Shown here: positions 1 to 5,932 of the stretch, one piece after another
How positions within the stretch are numbered: the stretch's first letter is position 1
How the letters are laid out: every line of letters begins with the position of its first letter
Assembly (NCBI GenBank): GCA_021839785.1
Contig: JAKCAB010000673.1
Coordinates: 1-5,932, forward strand
Direction of reading: 5' to 3'
DNA: 5,932 bases
Origin: a bacterium
GTDB lineage: Bacteria; Verrucomicrobiota; Verrucomicrobiae; Limisphaerales; J093
Program-made: the position numbers and the translations under genes
The notes under the pieces: generated by a model
The model's input: only the letters and a program-made list of their open reading frames with translations
What the model was told of the DNA's origin: nothing
Database searches by the model: none

Positions 1-1
1 G

Positions 2-1078
2 GACATGGGCGGGCAATCGCCGCTCTCCGTGGATTACACGGCGCGCCTGCCGGATCGCATCGTCGAGAGCGTGCGCCTCGCGAACGAGCGGCTCCAGCCG
101 GCCCGCCTCAACGTCGCCCGCGGCCGGTGCGAGCACTTGTCCTTCATCCGCCGGTACTTCATGCGCGACGGCACGGTGGGTTGGAACCCCGGCAAGTTGA
201 ACCCGGACATCGTCCTGCCCGCCGGCCCCAGCGATCCCGAGGTTGGCATTCTTTACATCGAACGACCCGACGCCACCGGCCCCGCGCAGTCCATCGCGGC
301 TTACGTGAATTTCGCCATGCACCCGGACACCTGTGGCGGCAGCCAGATCAGCGCGGACTGGCCGGGCGCGCTCGGGCGCGTGCTGGCGGCTTACCACGGC
401 GCCCAGCACGTGACGCTGGTGGGCAACGGCACCTGCGGAAATCTCAATCACGTGGACGTCGGCTGGCGTTGGCCTCAAGGCACCGCCAGCGAACAACGCC
501 GCATCGCCACGATCCTGGGCGCCGCGGTGTTTCAGGCCTACAAGGACCTCCGGCCGTTGACGGCCGGCCCGCTGCGCGCGAAGAGCGAACTCGTCGAACT
601 CGCGCTGCCGGAATTCACACCGGAGCAGTTGGCGGAAGCGAAGCAGGTGATCGCGGCCACCAAGGACGATCACGGCACGAACTTCATGAGGCTCGTGCGC
701 GCGTACCGGGTGCTCGACGTGGCCGCGCGCGAGGGCAAGCCGCTGCGCGTGGAGGTGCAGGTCATCGCGTTGGGGCGCGAGGTTGCCTGGGTGGGGCTGC
801 CGGGCGAGGTGTTCGTCGAGCTGGGTCTGGCGATCAAGAAGCGCTCGCCGTTCCCGCACACCTTCGTCGTCGAACTCGCCAACGAGAACATCGGCTACGT
901 CCCCGACCGCCAAAGTTACGCCGAGGGCAACTACGAGCCGGAAAGCGCCCGATGCGCGGCGGGTTCGGGCGAACGGCTGGTGGACGCGGCCGGGCGGTTG
1001 CTCGATGAGTTGCGCAGAGAAGATGCCGGCGCTGCGATCAAAGCCGGCGAGGGCACGCGAACTGGTTTGGTAGAATGA
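2..1078 (+). CDS. Neutral/alkaline ceramidase-like protein, 5' end missing (partial)
   Basis: The reading frame is open to the left edge. The ATG at 5 is probably internal, because the family normally begins about 100 residues earlier with a segment containing a DITP-like motif and a His-Thr-His motif. Counting from the Met at 5 (357 residues), visible landmarks are GTVGWNPGKLNP (56-67), AMHPDTCGG (104-112) with a candidate zinc ligand His106, NGTCGNLNHVDV (141-152, matching the AGNLSPN-type loop of ceramidases), GLPGEVF (264-270) with Glu268, and ENIGYVPDRQSYAEGNYE (293-311), which holds the conserved tyrosine region. Family ceramidases hydrolyse N-acyl sphingosines with one zinc ion. PVC bacteria carry many divergent relatives of unproven substrate, so ceramide is not assured here and another amide or polysaccharide-linked substrate is possible. 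The protein stops soon after the catalytic domain, with no sign of the C-terminal Ig-like domain of classical ceramidases. It overlaps the next gene by four bases (ATGA), implying an operon. The lost N-terminus probably holds a signal peptide. Confidence 0.85.
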   Translation, partial: DMGGQSPLSVDYTARLPDRIVESVRLANERLQPARLNVARGRCEHLSFIRRYFMRDGTVGWNPGKLNPDIVLPAGPSDPEVGILYIERPDATGPAQSIAAYVNFAMHPDTCGGSQISADWPGALGRVLAAYHGAQHVTLVGNGTCGNLNHVDVGWRWPQGTASEQRRIATILGAAVFQAYKDLRPLTAGPLRAKSELVELALPEFTPEQLAEAKQVIAATKDDHGTNFMRLVRAYRVLDVAAREGKPLRVEVQVIALGREVAWVGLPGEVFVELGLAIKKRSPFPHTFVVELANENIGYVPDRQSYAEGNYEPESARCAAGSGERLVDAAGRLLDELRREDAGAAIKAGEGTRTGLVE

Positions 1079-1986
1079 ACACTGAATGCATTGCCATGAA
1101 AACTGACACCCTCACGCGCCGCGAGTTCCTGCTCGCCGCCACGGCCGCGCTGGCGGCGGGCTGCGCCGGGACGACGCCAGTCGAAGCCGGATTCCAGCTC
1201 GGCTGTTACACGCGGCCGTTCGATGCCTTCGATTACCGCACCGCGCTGGATGCCATCGCCGAAGCCGGGTACCGGCATTGCGGCATTATGACCGCGAAAG
1301 GCAAATCGTGGGTCATCATCACGGCCGACACCGCGCCCGAGGAGGCCGCCCAAGTCGGCGCGGAGGTCAGGCAGCGCGGTCTGCGGTGCGCTTCCGTGTA
1401 CGGCGATTACCCGCCTTCGGCCGACATCGCGGCGAACGTGAAGGCGCTCCAGCGGCTCATCGAACACTGTGCGGCGTGCGGTTCGCCGGACCTGTTGCTG
1501 GGCGGTGTCGGCGACGCAAAGTTGCACGACGCTTACTACCGCGCGATCCGCGAGGTCTGCGATTTCGCGGCGGCCAAGGGCGTGCGGCTCACGATCAAGC
1601 CGCACGGCGGCCAGATTGCCACCGGCCCGCAATGCCGGCAGGCCATCGAGTGGGTCGGGCACCGCAACTTCCGGCTCTGGTACGATCCGGGAAACATCTT
1701 CTATTACTCCGACGGCGCGCGAAATCCGGTCGAGGACGCCGCCACCGTGGACGGCCTGGTGGTGGGCATGAGCGCGAAGGATTTTCTACCGCCGAAAGAG
1801 GTGATGGTCACGCCCGGCACGGGGAGGGTCGATTTTCCAGCGGTGTTCGCCCGCCTGCGACAAGGTGGATTCACGACCGGCCCCGTGCTGGTGGAGACGC
1901 TGGCCAAAGGCGACCGCAAGCAGTTGATTGCCGAGGCGAAGAAGGCGCGCGAGTTCCTGACCGGCATGGCCGGCGTTCGGGCGTGA
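1075..1986 (+). CDS. Tat-exported lipoprotein with sugar phosphate isomerase/epimerase-like TIM barrel
   Basis: This is a 303-residue protein. The N-terminus has a twin-arginine motif T14-R15-R16-E-F-L-L, a short hydrophobic Ala/Leu stretch and a lipobox-like AAGC ending at Cys30, so it is predicted to be a Tat substrate anchored as a lipoprotein. From about residue 40 it matches the xylose isomerase-like/AP endonuclease 2 TIM-barrel superfamily: GFQLGCYTRPF (β1), KPHGG (175-179), LWYDPGNI (201-208, Asp204), GMSAKDF (231-237), TPGTGRVDF (246-254) and VLVETL (271-276, Glu274). Related enzymes isomerise or epimerise sugars using a divalent metal. Here the usual first Glu is Lys175 and the usual His of the HxKD motif is Ser233, so the metal site may be altered. 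I chose the ATG at 1075 because it overlaps the upstream stop as ATGA. The ATG at 1096 (Met8) gives a more typical short Tat n-region and is a real alternative; neither start has a clear Shine-Dalgarno. Co-translation with the ceramidase-like gene suggests a shared substrate, which I cannot name. Confidence 0.85.
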   Translation: MNTECIAMKTDTLTRREFLLAATAALAAGCAGTTPVEAGFQLGCYTRPFDAFDYRTALDAIAEAGYRHCGIMTAKGKSWVIITADTAPEEAAQVGAEVRQRGLRCASVYGDYPPSADIAANVKALQRLIEHCAACGSPDLLLGGVGDAKLHDAYYRAIREVCDFAAAKGVRLTIKPHGGQIATGPQCRQAIEWVGHRNFRLWYDPGNIFYYSDGARNPVEDAATVDGLVVGMSAKDFLPPKEVMVTPGTGRVDFPAVFARLRQGGFTTGPVLVETLAKGDRKQLIAEAKKAREFLTGMAGVRA

Positions 1987-2001
1987 GCCGCGCGCGTCCG
2001 G
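1987..2001. other. Convergent gene junction
   Basis: Only 15 bases separate the stop of the plus-strand isomerase-like gene from the stop of the minus-strand antiporter gene. I see no hairpin followed by a T run on either strand. Termination must therefore be Rho-dependent or fall inside the opposing coding sequence, so overlapping 3' transcripts are likely. Confidence 0.6.
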
Positions 2002-3717
2002 TCAGTTGAGGATCTCCTGGCGGTCCTTGATCGCGGCGAGCGCTTCGGTGGCCTTTTGTTCCAACAGTTGGTTGTCAAAGGCGCGGATGGCCGCCAGGAA
2101 ATCGTGCGCCGAGAGCAACCGCGGGAGCACCACATAGTCCGCGCCGGCGCCGCGCAAGCTCCGTTCCTCGTCGAGCGTTTCCGCCACGGCCACGATCCGG
2201 GCCTGCGGGTTCAGGGCGCGAACGTGTTTGATCAGGTTCACGGTGCTGGTGCCGCGCAGGACCGAGTTGGTGAGCGAGCACAAGATGAGTTTTGCTCGGG
2301 CCACGCCCGCGCGCTCCAACGAGTCCCGCCGGCCGAGATCGCCGTAAAGCGCCCGCACGCCACGCCCGCGGAGGTTTTGGAGCGCCACCGGGTTGAAATC
2401 GACCACGGTCACGCGGTGAAGAGTGCTCGGGGCGGCACGTTCGATCTCGGCCACCAGCGAACTCGCCACGTGGTAAAAGCCCAGCAGGTAGATGTCCGTC
2501 GCGTCGCCGTCGGCGGGCTGGCGCTCCTTCTCCGGCCCTTCGTGGAGGCCGAAGCGCCGCAGTGTGGGCCAAGCCAAGCGATGGAGTTGATCGGAGTAAG
2601 TGATCGCATAACTGGAGATCAGCCCGAGGACAATGAACGAGTACAGGATCGACCCGGCCAGTTCGGGGCCTACATGCCCAAGCGGTTCGCCCAGCACCAC
2701 CAGCATCAGACCCAGTTCGCTGACTTGCGCGAGGTTGACGCTGGCAATGAAGCCCGCGCGGCTGCCGCCACCCGTCGCGTACACCGGCACGAAGACGGTG
2801 GCGAAGCGGGTCATGACCACCACCACGGCCATGAGCAGCACGGTCCCGAGCAAGGCGAGTTTCGGCCACGGAATGCCGAAACCCAGCACCACAAAGAACA
2901 AGATCAGGAAGAAGTCACGGAGGCTGGCGACCCTGGCCTCGATGTCCATCGCGTACGGGAACGTGGAGATGGCCATGCCGGCAAGCAAGGCGCCGAGTTC
3001 GCGCGACAGGCCCAGGCCGTCGGCGCCGGCCGCCATCACCAGGCACCAGGCCAGCGAGCCGAGCGTCACCAATTCCGGGCGCACCGCGATGACGCGAAAC
3101 ACCCACGGCAACACGTACCGGCTGGCGGCCAGGGCCACCGCACCGAGGAAGATGATCTTGGCCAGCGTGGCGGCCAGCAACGGCAGGCGTGGGTCGAGAA
3201 ACGTCGGCTGGAGGCCCACAAACAGGATGGCCGCGAGATCCTGCAACACCAGCACGCCTACCGTGATTTCGCCGGCCAGCGTGCCCAACTCATGCTTTTC
3301 CTGCATGAGCTTCATCGTGATGACCGTGCTGCTTTGGGCCGCGATGAAGCCGAGATACAAGGCGTCCAGCCGGCCGCCTCCCAGGCGATAACCCAGCAGC
3401 CAGAACAGAGCCACCCCCAGCAACGAGCCGCCCACGACTTGCGTCACACCGGTCACCGTCACCGCGCGGCCGAGGCTGCGCAGGCGCTTCAGGTCCAGTT
3501 CGAGACCGACCAAAAACAGCAGCAGCACCAAGCCGATTTCAGAGATCGCCTGGACGTTCGCCGCGTTGCCCAACAAATCGAGCACCTGCGGGCCAATGAC
3601 GAAGCCCGCGACCAGGTAGCCGACGATCAACGGCTGGCGCAACCATTGCGCCGCGCCGCCCGCCAGCCAGCCGGCGCCGATGCAGATCGCGAGGTCAACG
3701 ACGGGATGGCGGCCCAT
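2002..3717 (-). CDS. KefB/KefC-like cation:proton antiporter (CPA2) with RCK/TrkA-N domain
   Basis: This is a 571-residue inner-membrane protein. Residues 1-380 form a polytopic domain of roughly 12-13 hydrophobic segments with CPA2 hallmarks: RQPLIVGYLVAGFVIGP (27-43), FLVGLELDL (68-76), QSSTVI (128-133), VLVLQDLAAI (155-164) with the Gln159-Asp160 pair expected to bind the ion, SRELGALLAGM (238-248) and QVSELGLML (331-339). A loop at 255-268 (YAMDIEARVASLRD) sits where KefC has its HALESDIEPFKG regulatory loop but lacks the HALE sequence. A charged linker leads to a Rossmann RCK_N domain (about 407-525) with VTVVDFNP (Asp440) and LYGDL (457-461). The glycine motif there is GFYHVA (413-418) rather than GxGxxG, so nucleotide binding is uncertain. 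No separate RCK_C domain is apparent; the protein ends in a short helical tail. Kef proteins move K+ outward in exchange for H+ under glutathione adduct control, but ligand and ion cannot be assigned here. Near the start, GGGAA lies four bases upstream of the ATG as a weak ribosome-binding site. Confidence 0.92.
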   Translation of the reverse strand: MGRHPVVDLAICIGAGWLAGGAAQWLRQPLIVGYLVAGFVIGPQVLDLLGNAANVQAISEIGLVLLLFLVGLELDLKRLRSLGRAVTVTGVTQVVGGSLLGVALFWLLGYRLGGGRLDALYLGFIAAQSSTVITMKLMQEKHELGTLAGEITVGVLVLQDLAAILFVGLQPTFLDPRLPLLAATLAKIIFLGAVALAASRYVLPWVFRVIAVRPELVTLGSLAWCLVMAAGADGLGLSRELGALLAGMAISTFPYAMDIEARVASLRDFFLILFFVVLGFGIPWPKLALLGTVLLMAVVVVMTRFATVFVPVYATGGGSRAGFIASVNLAQVSELGLMLVVLGEPLGHVGPELAGSILYSFIVLGLISSYAITYSDQLHRLAWPTLRRFGLHEGPEKERQPADGDATDIYLLGFYHVASSLVAEIERAAPSTLHRVTVVDFNPVALQNLRGRGVRALYGDLGRRDSLERAGVARAKLILCSLTNSVLRGTSTVNLIKHVRALNPQARIVAVAETLDEERSLRGAGADYVVLPRLLSAHDFLAAIRAFDNQLLEQKATEALAAIKDRQEILN

Positions 3718-3779
3718 AGGGTTCCCAAAGCACGCCGGAGGCTGTCAGGGACCGCGGGCCGCGGGCAAGCCTTGGATTG

Positions 3780-3796
3780 GGCAGGAAACGCCTGCC
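3780..3796. repeat. Inverted repeat (6-base stem, 5-base loop)
   Basis: The sequence ggcagg aaacg cctgcc forms a perfect six-pair stem with an AAACG loop. On the minus strand it lies about 65 bases upstream of the antiporter start, so it would fall in the promoter or 5' leader. It could be an operator, a leader hairpin or part of a dispersed intergenic repeat; there is no nearby T run to make it a terminator. Confidence 0.5.
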
Positions 3797-3946
3797 TCGC
3801 CACGGCCGCCACGGAAACACCGAGATCGAATTGGGGACTCAGGAATTCAAGTATTCGGGAGGCGAGGAACCACGGTCTTTGCTTCCGGTCTTCCTGGCTT
3901 CACCCTCCGAGCCTCGGCGTCTAGGCGGTTGGATTGCTGGGCTCGA

Positions 3947-3965
3947 CGGGAGCCTCGCCCTCCCG
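3947..3965. repeat. Inverted repeat (6-base stem, 7-base loop)
   Basis: The arms cgggag (3947-3952) and ctcccg (3960-3965) pair perfectly around a cctcgcc loop. It is the first of two hairpins placed almost back to back, five bases apart, which suggests a composite REP-like element and not a chance stem. Confidence 0.5.
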
Positions 3966-3978
3966 GCGCGCCGGCTTG
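3964..3978 (+). repeat. 15-base direct repeat, copy 1
   Basis: The sequence cggcgcgccggcttg is identical to 4064-4078 and starts exactly 100 bases before it. This copy overlaps the right arm of the 3947-3965 hairpin and the left arm of the 3970-3986 hairpin. The flanking base on each side differs from copy 2, so the match is exactly 15 bases. Confidence 0.7.
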
Positions 3979-3986
3979 CAGCCGGC
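3970..3986. repeat. Inverted repeat (7-base stem, 3-base loop)
   Basis: The arms gccggct (3970-3976) and agccggc (3980-3986) pair perfectly around a TGC loop, a compact and stable GC-rich hairpin. Its left arm lies within copy 1 of the direct repeat, so the second repeat copy carries the same arm without its partner next to it. Confidence 0.55.
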
Positions 3987-4049
3987 TTGGCGTCCCGAAC
4001 AAACCCGCGACGGGTGCCGCATCGGCGCAGGCAGCGCGACACGTCGTAA

Positions 4050-4067
4050 GCCGCTTGGGAAAGCGGC
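4050..4067 (-). terminator. Candidate glnS 3' hairpin / weak terminator
   Basis: On the minus strand, gccgctt (4067-4061) pairs with aagcggc (4056-4050) around a TCCC loop, a perfect seven-pair stem that begins 21 bases beyond the glnS stop. Position and stem strength suit a terminator or a 3' end-protecting hairpin. It is followed only by TTACG, not a proper T run, so intrinsic termination is doubtful. Confidence 0.4.
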
Positions 4068-4078
4068 GCGCCGGCTTG
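4064..4078 (+). repeat. 15-base direct repeat, copy 2
   Basis: This is the second identical copy of cggcgcgccggcttg, ending 10 bases before the glnS stop codon on the opposite strand. It overlaps the right end of the 4050-4067 hairpin. The core ggcgcgcc is itself palindromic. Confidence 0.7.
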
Positions 4079-4088
4079 GGATTGCGAC

Positions 4089-5915
4089 TCAACCTTTCTG
4101 CGCCGCCTTCGCCCAGGTGTCTTTGAGCGTGATGGTGCGGTTGAAGACGAGCCTGGGCTTGCCAGACGCGCCGGCGGTGAGGGTGTCCGGATCGAGCGCG
4201 AAATAGCCCAGGCGCTCGAACTGGTAGCGCAATTCCGGCCGGGCTTCGGCGACCGCGGGCTCGCACTTGGCGGAGATCACTTCCAGCGAATGCGGATTCA
4301 GATGCGCCTTGAAATCGCCGCCCGCATCCGGCTCCGGCACGGTGAAGAGCCGGTCGTACAGGCGCACCTCGGCGTCGATTGCGTGGGCCGCGCTCACCCA
4401 GTGAATGGTGCCTTTGACCTTGCGGCCCGCGGTCGGTCCGCCGGCCTTGCTGCCCAGGTCGGCGGTGCAGCGCAATTCGGTGACATTGCCTGCGGCATCC
4501 TTGACCACCTCGTCGCACTTGACGATGTAAGCGTATTTGAGCCGCACCTCGCCCCCAGGTCGCAGGCGGAAATACTTCGGCGGCGGCGTTTCCATGAAAT
4601 CGTCGCGCTCGATGAACACCTCCCGGCTGAACGGCACCGGGCGGGTGCCGGCGGCGGGGTCTTCCGGGTTGTTGCCGGCTTCGAGCTGCTCGACCTGGCC
4701 TTCCGGGTAGTTGGTGATGACCAGCTTGATCGGGCGCAGCACGGCCAGGCGGCGGAGGGCGCGGGCGTTGAGGTCGTCGCGGATGGCCTTTTCCAAAACG
4801 GCAACGTCGGTCAGCGCGTTGTATTTCGTGATGCCGATGTTGTAGGCGAAATCCCGCAAGGCCTGTGGTGTGACGCCCCGGCGGCGCAGACCGGAAATGG
4901 TCGGCATCCGCGGGTCGTCCCAGCCGCTGACGAGCCGCTCGTTCACGAGTTGCATGAGCTTGCGCTTGCTCATGATGGTGTACCCCAAGCTGAGGCGGGC
5001 GAATTCGAACTGATGCGGCAACGGGCGCGGCAGGTCGAGGTTCTCCAGGATCCAGTCGTACAGCGGCCGGTGCACCTCGAATTCGAGGGTGCAGATCGAG
5101 TGTGTAATGCCTTCGATGTAATCACTCAGGCAGTGCGCAAAATCGTACATCGGGTAGATACACCACTTGTCGCCGGTATGGTGATGCTCGCTGTGGCGGA
5201 TGCGGTAGAGCACCGGGTCGCGCATCCAGATGTTTGGCGAGGCCATGTCGATCTTCGCGCGCAACACCCGCGTGCCGTCCGGAAACTCGCCGGCTTTCAT
5301 GCGCTCGAAGAGGTCCACGTTTTCGGCGATCGAGCGCGGGCGAAACGGGCTGTCCTGACCCGGCCGGTCCGGCGAGCCGCGGTACTTGTCCGTGTCTTCG
5401 GGCGAGAGATCGCAGACGTAGGCCAGCCCTTTGCGCGTGAGCTGGAGCGCGTACTCGTAGAGTTGGTCGAAATAATCGGAGGCGTAAAAGGGTTCCAGCG
5501 CCGGGCCGGTCGAGGCCGCTTTCTCGGAGGACGACACGACCGGGTCGAGACAAAAGTCCGGCTTGCCCGCGTTCGTCACCGTTTCGGCGGTCCTGCCTTT
5601 CGGCTTCAGGCCCAGGCAATGGTCGGCCCAGCCTTCGATCAGCCAGCGCACGTCGGCGGTGATGGAATCGACGTACTCGACGTCTTCCTTGGTCGGGTTG
5701 GTGTCGTCCATCCGCAGGTTGCAGGTGCCGCCGAACTCGCGGGCAATGCCGAAGTTCAGGCAAATGCTCTTGGCGTGGCCGATGTGGAGATAGCCGTTCG
5801 GCTCCGGCGGGAACCGGGTGTGGATTTTGGTGTGCCGGCCATTCGCCAGGTCCGCGGCGACGATGTCGCGGATGAAATCGGATGGAGCGGCGGCGGGCAC
5901 GGTCTCGCTATTCAT
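4089..5915 (-). CDS. glnS: Glutamine--tRNA ligase (glutaminyl-tRNA synthetase)
   Basis: This 608-residue cytosolic class I synthetase attaches glutamine to tRNA-Gln using ATP. It aligns with the E. coli enzyme nearly end to end. [15 protein letters not shown] (36-50) holds the HIGH motif (44-47), and TIMSKRKL (313-320) is the MSK-type KMSKS loop that GlnRS shares with E. coli. [13 protein letters not shown] (250-262), CTLEFE (275-280) and [17 protein letters not shown] (331-347) are GlnRS signatures. The C-terminal β-barrel anticodon-binding domain is intact ([15 protein letters not shown], about 498-512, to DTWAK, 599-603). E. coli GlnS is about 554 residues; most of the extra length is an insertion of about 42 residues at roughly 93-142, between WL and [13 protein letters not shown]. 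There is no YqeY domain fused at the C-terminus. The ATG at 5913-5915 gives a short N-terminal tail before [10 protein letters not shown] and is the natural start; only 17 bases upstream are visible, with no clear Shine-Dalgarno. A direct GlnRS means tRNA-Gln need not be charged by the GatCAB transamidation route. Confidence 0.97.
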   Translation of the reverse strand: MNSETVPAAAPSDFIRDIVAADLANGRHTKIHTRFPPEPNGYLHIGHAKSICLNFGIAREFGGTCNLRMDDTNPTKEDVEYVDSITADVRWLIEGWADHCLGLKPKGRTAETVTNAGKPDFCLDPVVSSSEKAASTGPALEPFYASDYFDQLYEYALQLTRKGLAYVCDLSPEDTDKYRGSPDRPGQDSPFRPRSIAENVDLFERMKAGEFPDGTRVLRAKIDMASPNIWMRDPVLYRIRHSEHHHTGDKWCIYPMYDFAHCLSDYIEGITHSICTLEFEVHRPLYDWILENLDLPRPLPHQFEFARLSLGYTIMSKRKLMQLVNERLVSGWDDPRMPTISGLRRRGVTPQALRDFAYNIGITKYNALTDVAVLEKAIRDDLNARALRRLAVLRPIKLVITNYPEGQVEQLEAGNNPEDPAAGTRPVPFSREVFIERDDFMETPPPKYFRLRPGGEVRLKYAYIVKCDEVVKDAAGNVTELRCTADLGSKAGGPTAGRKVKGTIHWVSAAHAIDAEVRLYDRLFTVPEPDAGGDFKAHLNPHSLEVISAKCEPAVAEARPELRYQFERLGYFALDPDTLTAGASGKPRLVFNRTITLKDTWAKAAQKG

Positions 5916-5932
5916 GCGCGGTGTTTCTAGCG

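Larger units (their letters stand above)
3718..4088. other. Structured intergenic region with no credible gene
   Basis: This 371-base gap separates the antiporter start from the glnS stop. Short frames run through it on both strands, but their Arg/Pro/Ser-rich translations resemble no protein family and they share the space with inverted repeats, so I call none of them. It holds GC-rich hairpins at 3780-3796, 3947-3965, 3970-3986, 4003-4015 (5-base stem) and 4050-4067, and a 15-base direct repeat. The part next to 3717 must include the antiporter promoter (minus strand) unless transcription reads through from glnS; I found no convincing -35/-10 pair. The overall look, a run of small GC-rich hairpins, resembles REP-like intergenic repeats of large verrucomicrobial genomes. 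That comparison is from memory and untested. Confidence 0.6.

Noticed and set aside
5..7. ATG at position 5 as the true start of the ceramidase-like gene
   Set aside because: The frame is open upstream to the window edge and the protein lacks the family's N-terminal His-Thr-His region, so this Met is almost certainly internal.
931..1662. 243-codon minus-strand frame across the ceramidase/isomerase junction
   Set aside because: It is antisense to two well-supported genes and spans their junction, and its Arg/Ala-rich translation has no recognisable motif.
2056..3924. 622-codon open frame on the plus strand opposite the antiporter gene
   Set aside because: Its translation is rich in His, Gln, Arg and Ala with no family resemblance, and it lies antisense to a clear CPA2 antiporter. 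High G+C at third codon positions keeps such antisense frames open.
3839..4042. Small minus-strand frame of 67 codons between glnS and the antiporter
   Set aside because: It overlaps the same hairpins, has an Arg-rich translation and shows no family match, so a small protein is not supported.
3777..4049. Small plus-strand frame of 90 codons within the intergenic gap
   Set aside because: It runs through several inverted repeats, has no ribosome-binding site and gives an Arg/Ser/Pro-rich product typical of translated GC-rich repeats.
3964..4078. Possible CRISPR-like repeats
   Set aside because: There are only two 15-base copies, with spacing far too long for a CRISPR array and no cas genes in view.
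4290..5930. 546-codon open frame on the plus strand opposite glnS
   Set aside because: It is antisense to an unambiguous GlnRS along its whole length. Its translation is low-information and matches nothing I know; it is a codon-bias shadow.

Overview
The window is G+C-rich and densely coded. It holds four protein genes and one structured intergenic stretch. Gene content suggests a member of the Planctomycetes-Verrucomicrobia-Chlamydiae (PVC) group, most likely Verrucomicrobiota. The hints are a ceramidase-like protein of the GWNPGKLNP type next to a Tat-exported sugar-isomerase-like TIM barrel, a GlnRS with a long early insertion, and hairpin-rich intergenic DNA. This placement rests on recognition of family style and was not checked by a search.

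Layout. (i) 2-1078, plus strand: the C-terminal three quarters or so of a neutral/alkaline ceramidase-like protein; its N-terminus lies off the left edge. (ii) 1075-1986, plus strand: a predicted Tat lipoprotein with a sugar phosphate isomerase/epimerase (xylose isomerase-like) TIM barrel. It overlaps gene (i) by an ATGA, so the two are probably co-translated and act in one envelope-located degradation step. (iii) 2002-3717, minus strand: a KefB/KefC-like CPA2 cation:proton antiporter with a C-terminal RCK/TrkA-N domain, converging on gene (ii) with 15 bases between them. (iv) 3718-4088: a 371-base gap with no credible gene, several GC-rich hairpins and a 15-base direct repeat. (v) 4089-5915, minus strand: a complete glutaminyl-tRNA synthetase, glnS.

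The left pair looks like a small accessory or catabolic operon. The antiporter and glnS share a strand, but the structured gap makes separate transcription units more likely. I see no CRISPR array, transposase, tRNA, rRNA, phage gene or recognisable defence system, and nothing that amounts to a clearly new system. The points most worth a second look are substituted metal-site positions in the TIM barrel, a degenerate glycine motif in the antiporter's RCK domain, the GlnRS insertion, and the repeat-like gap.
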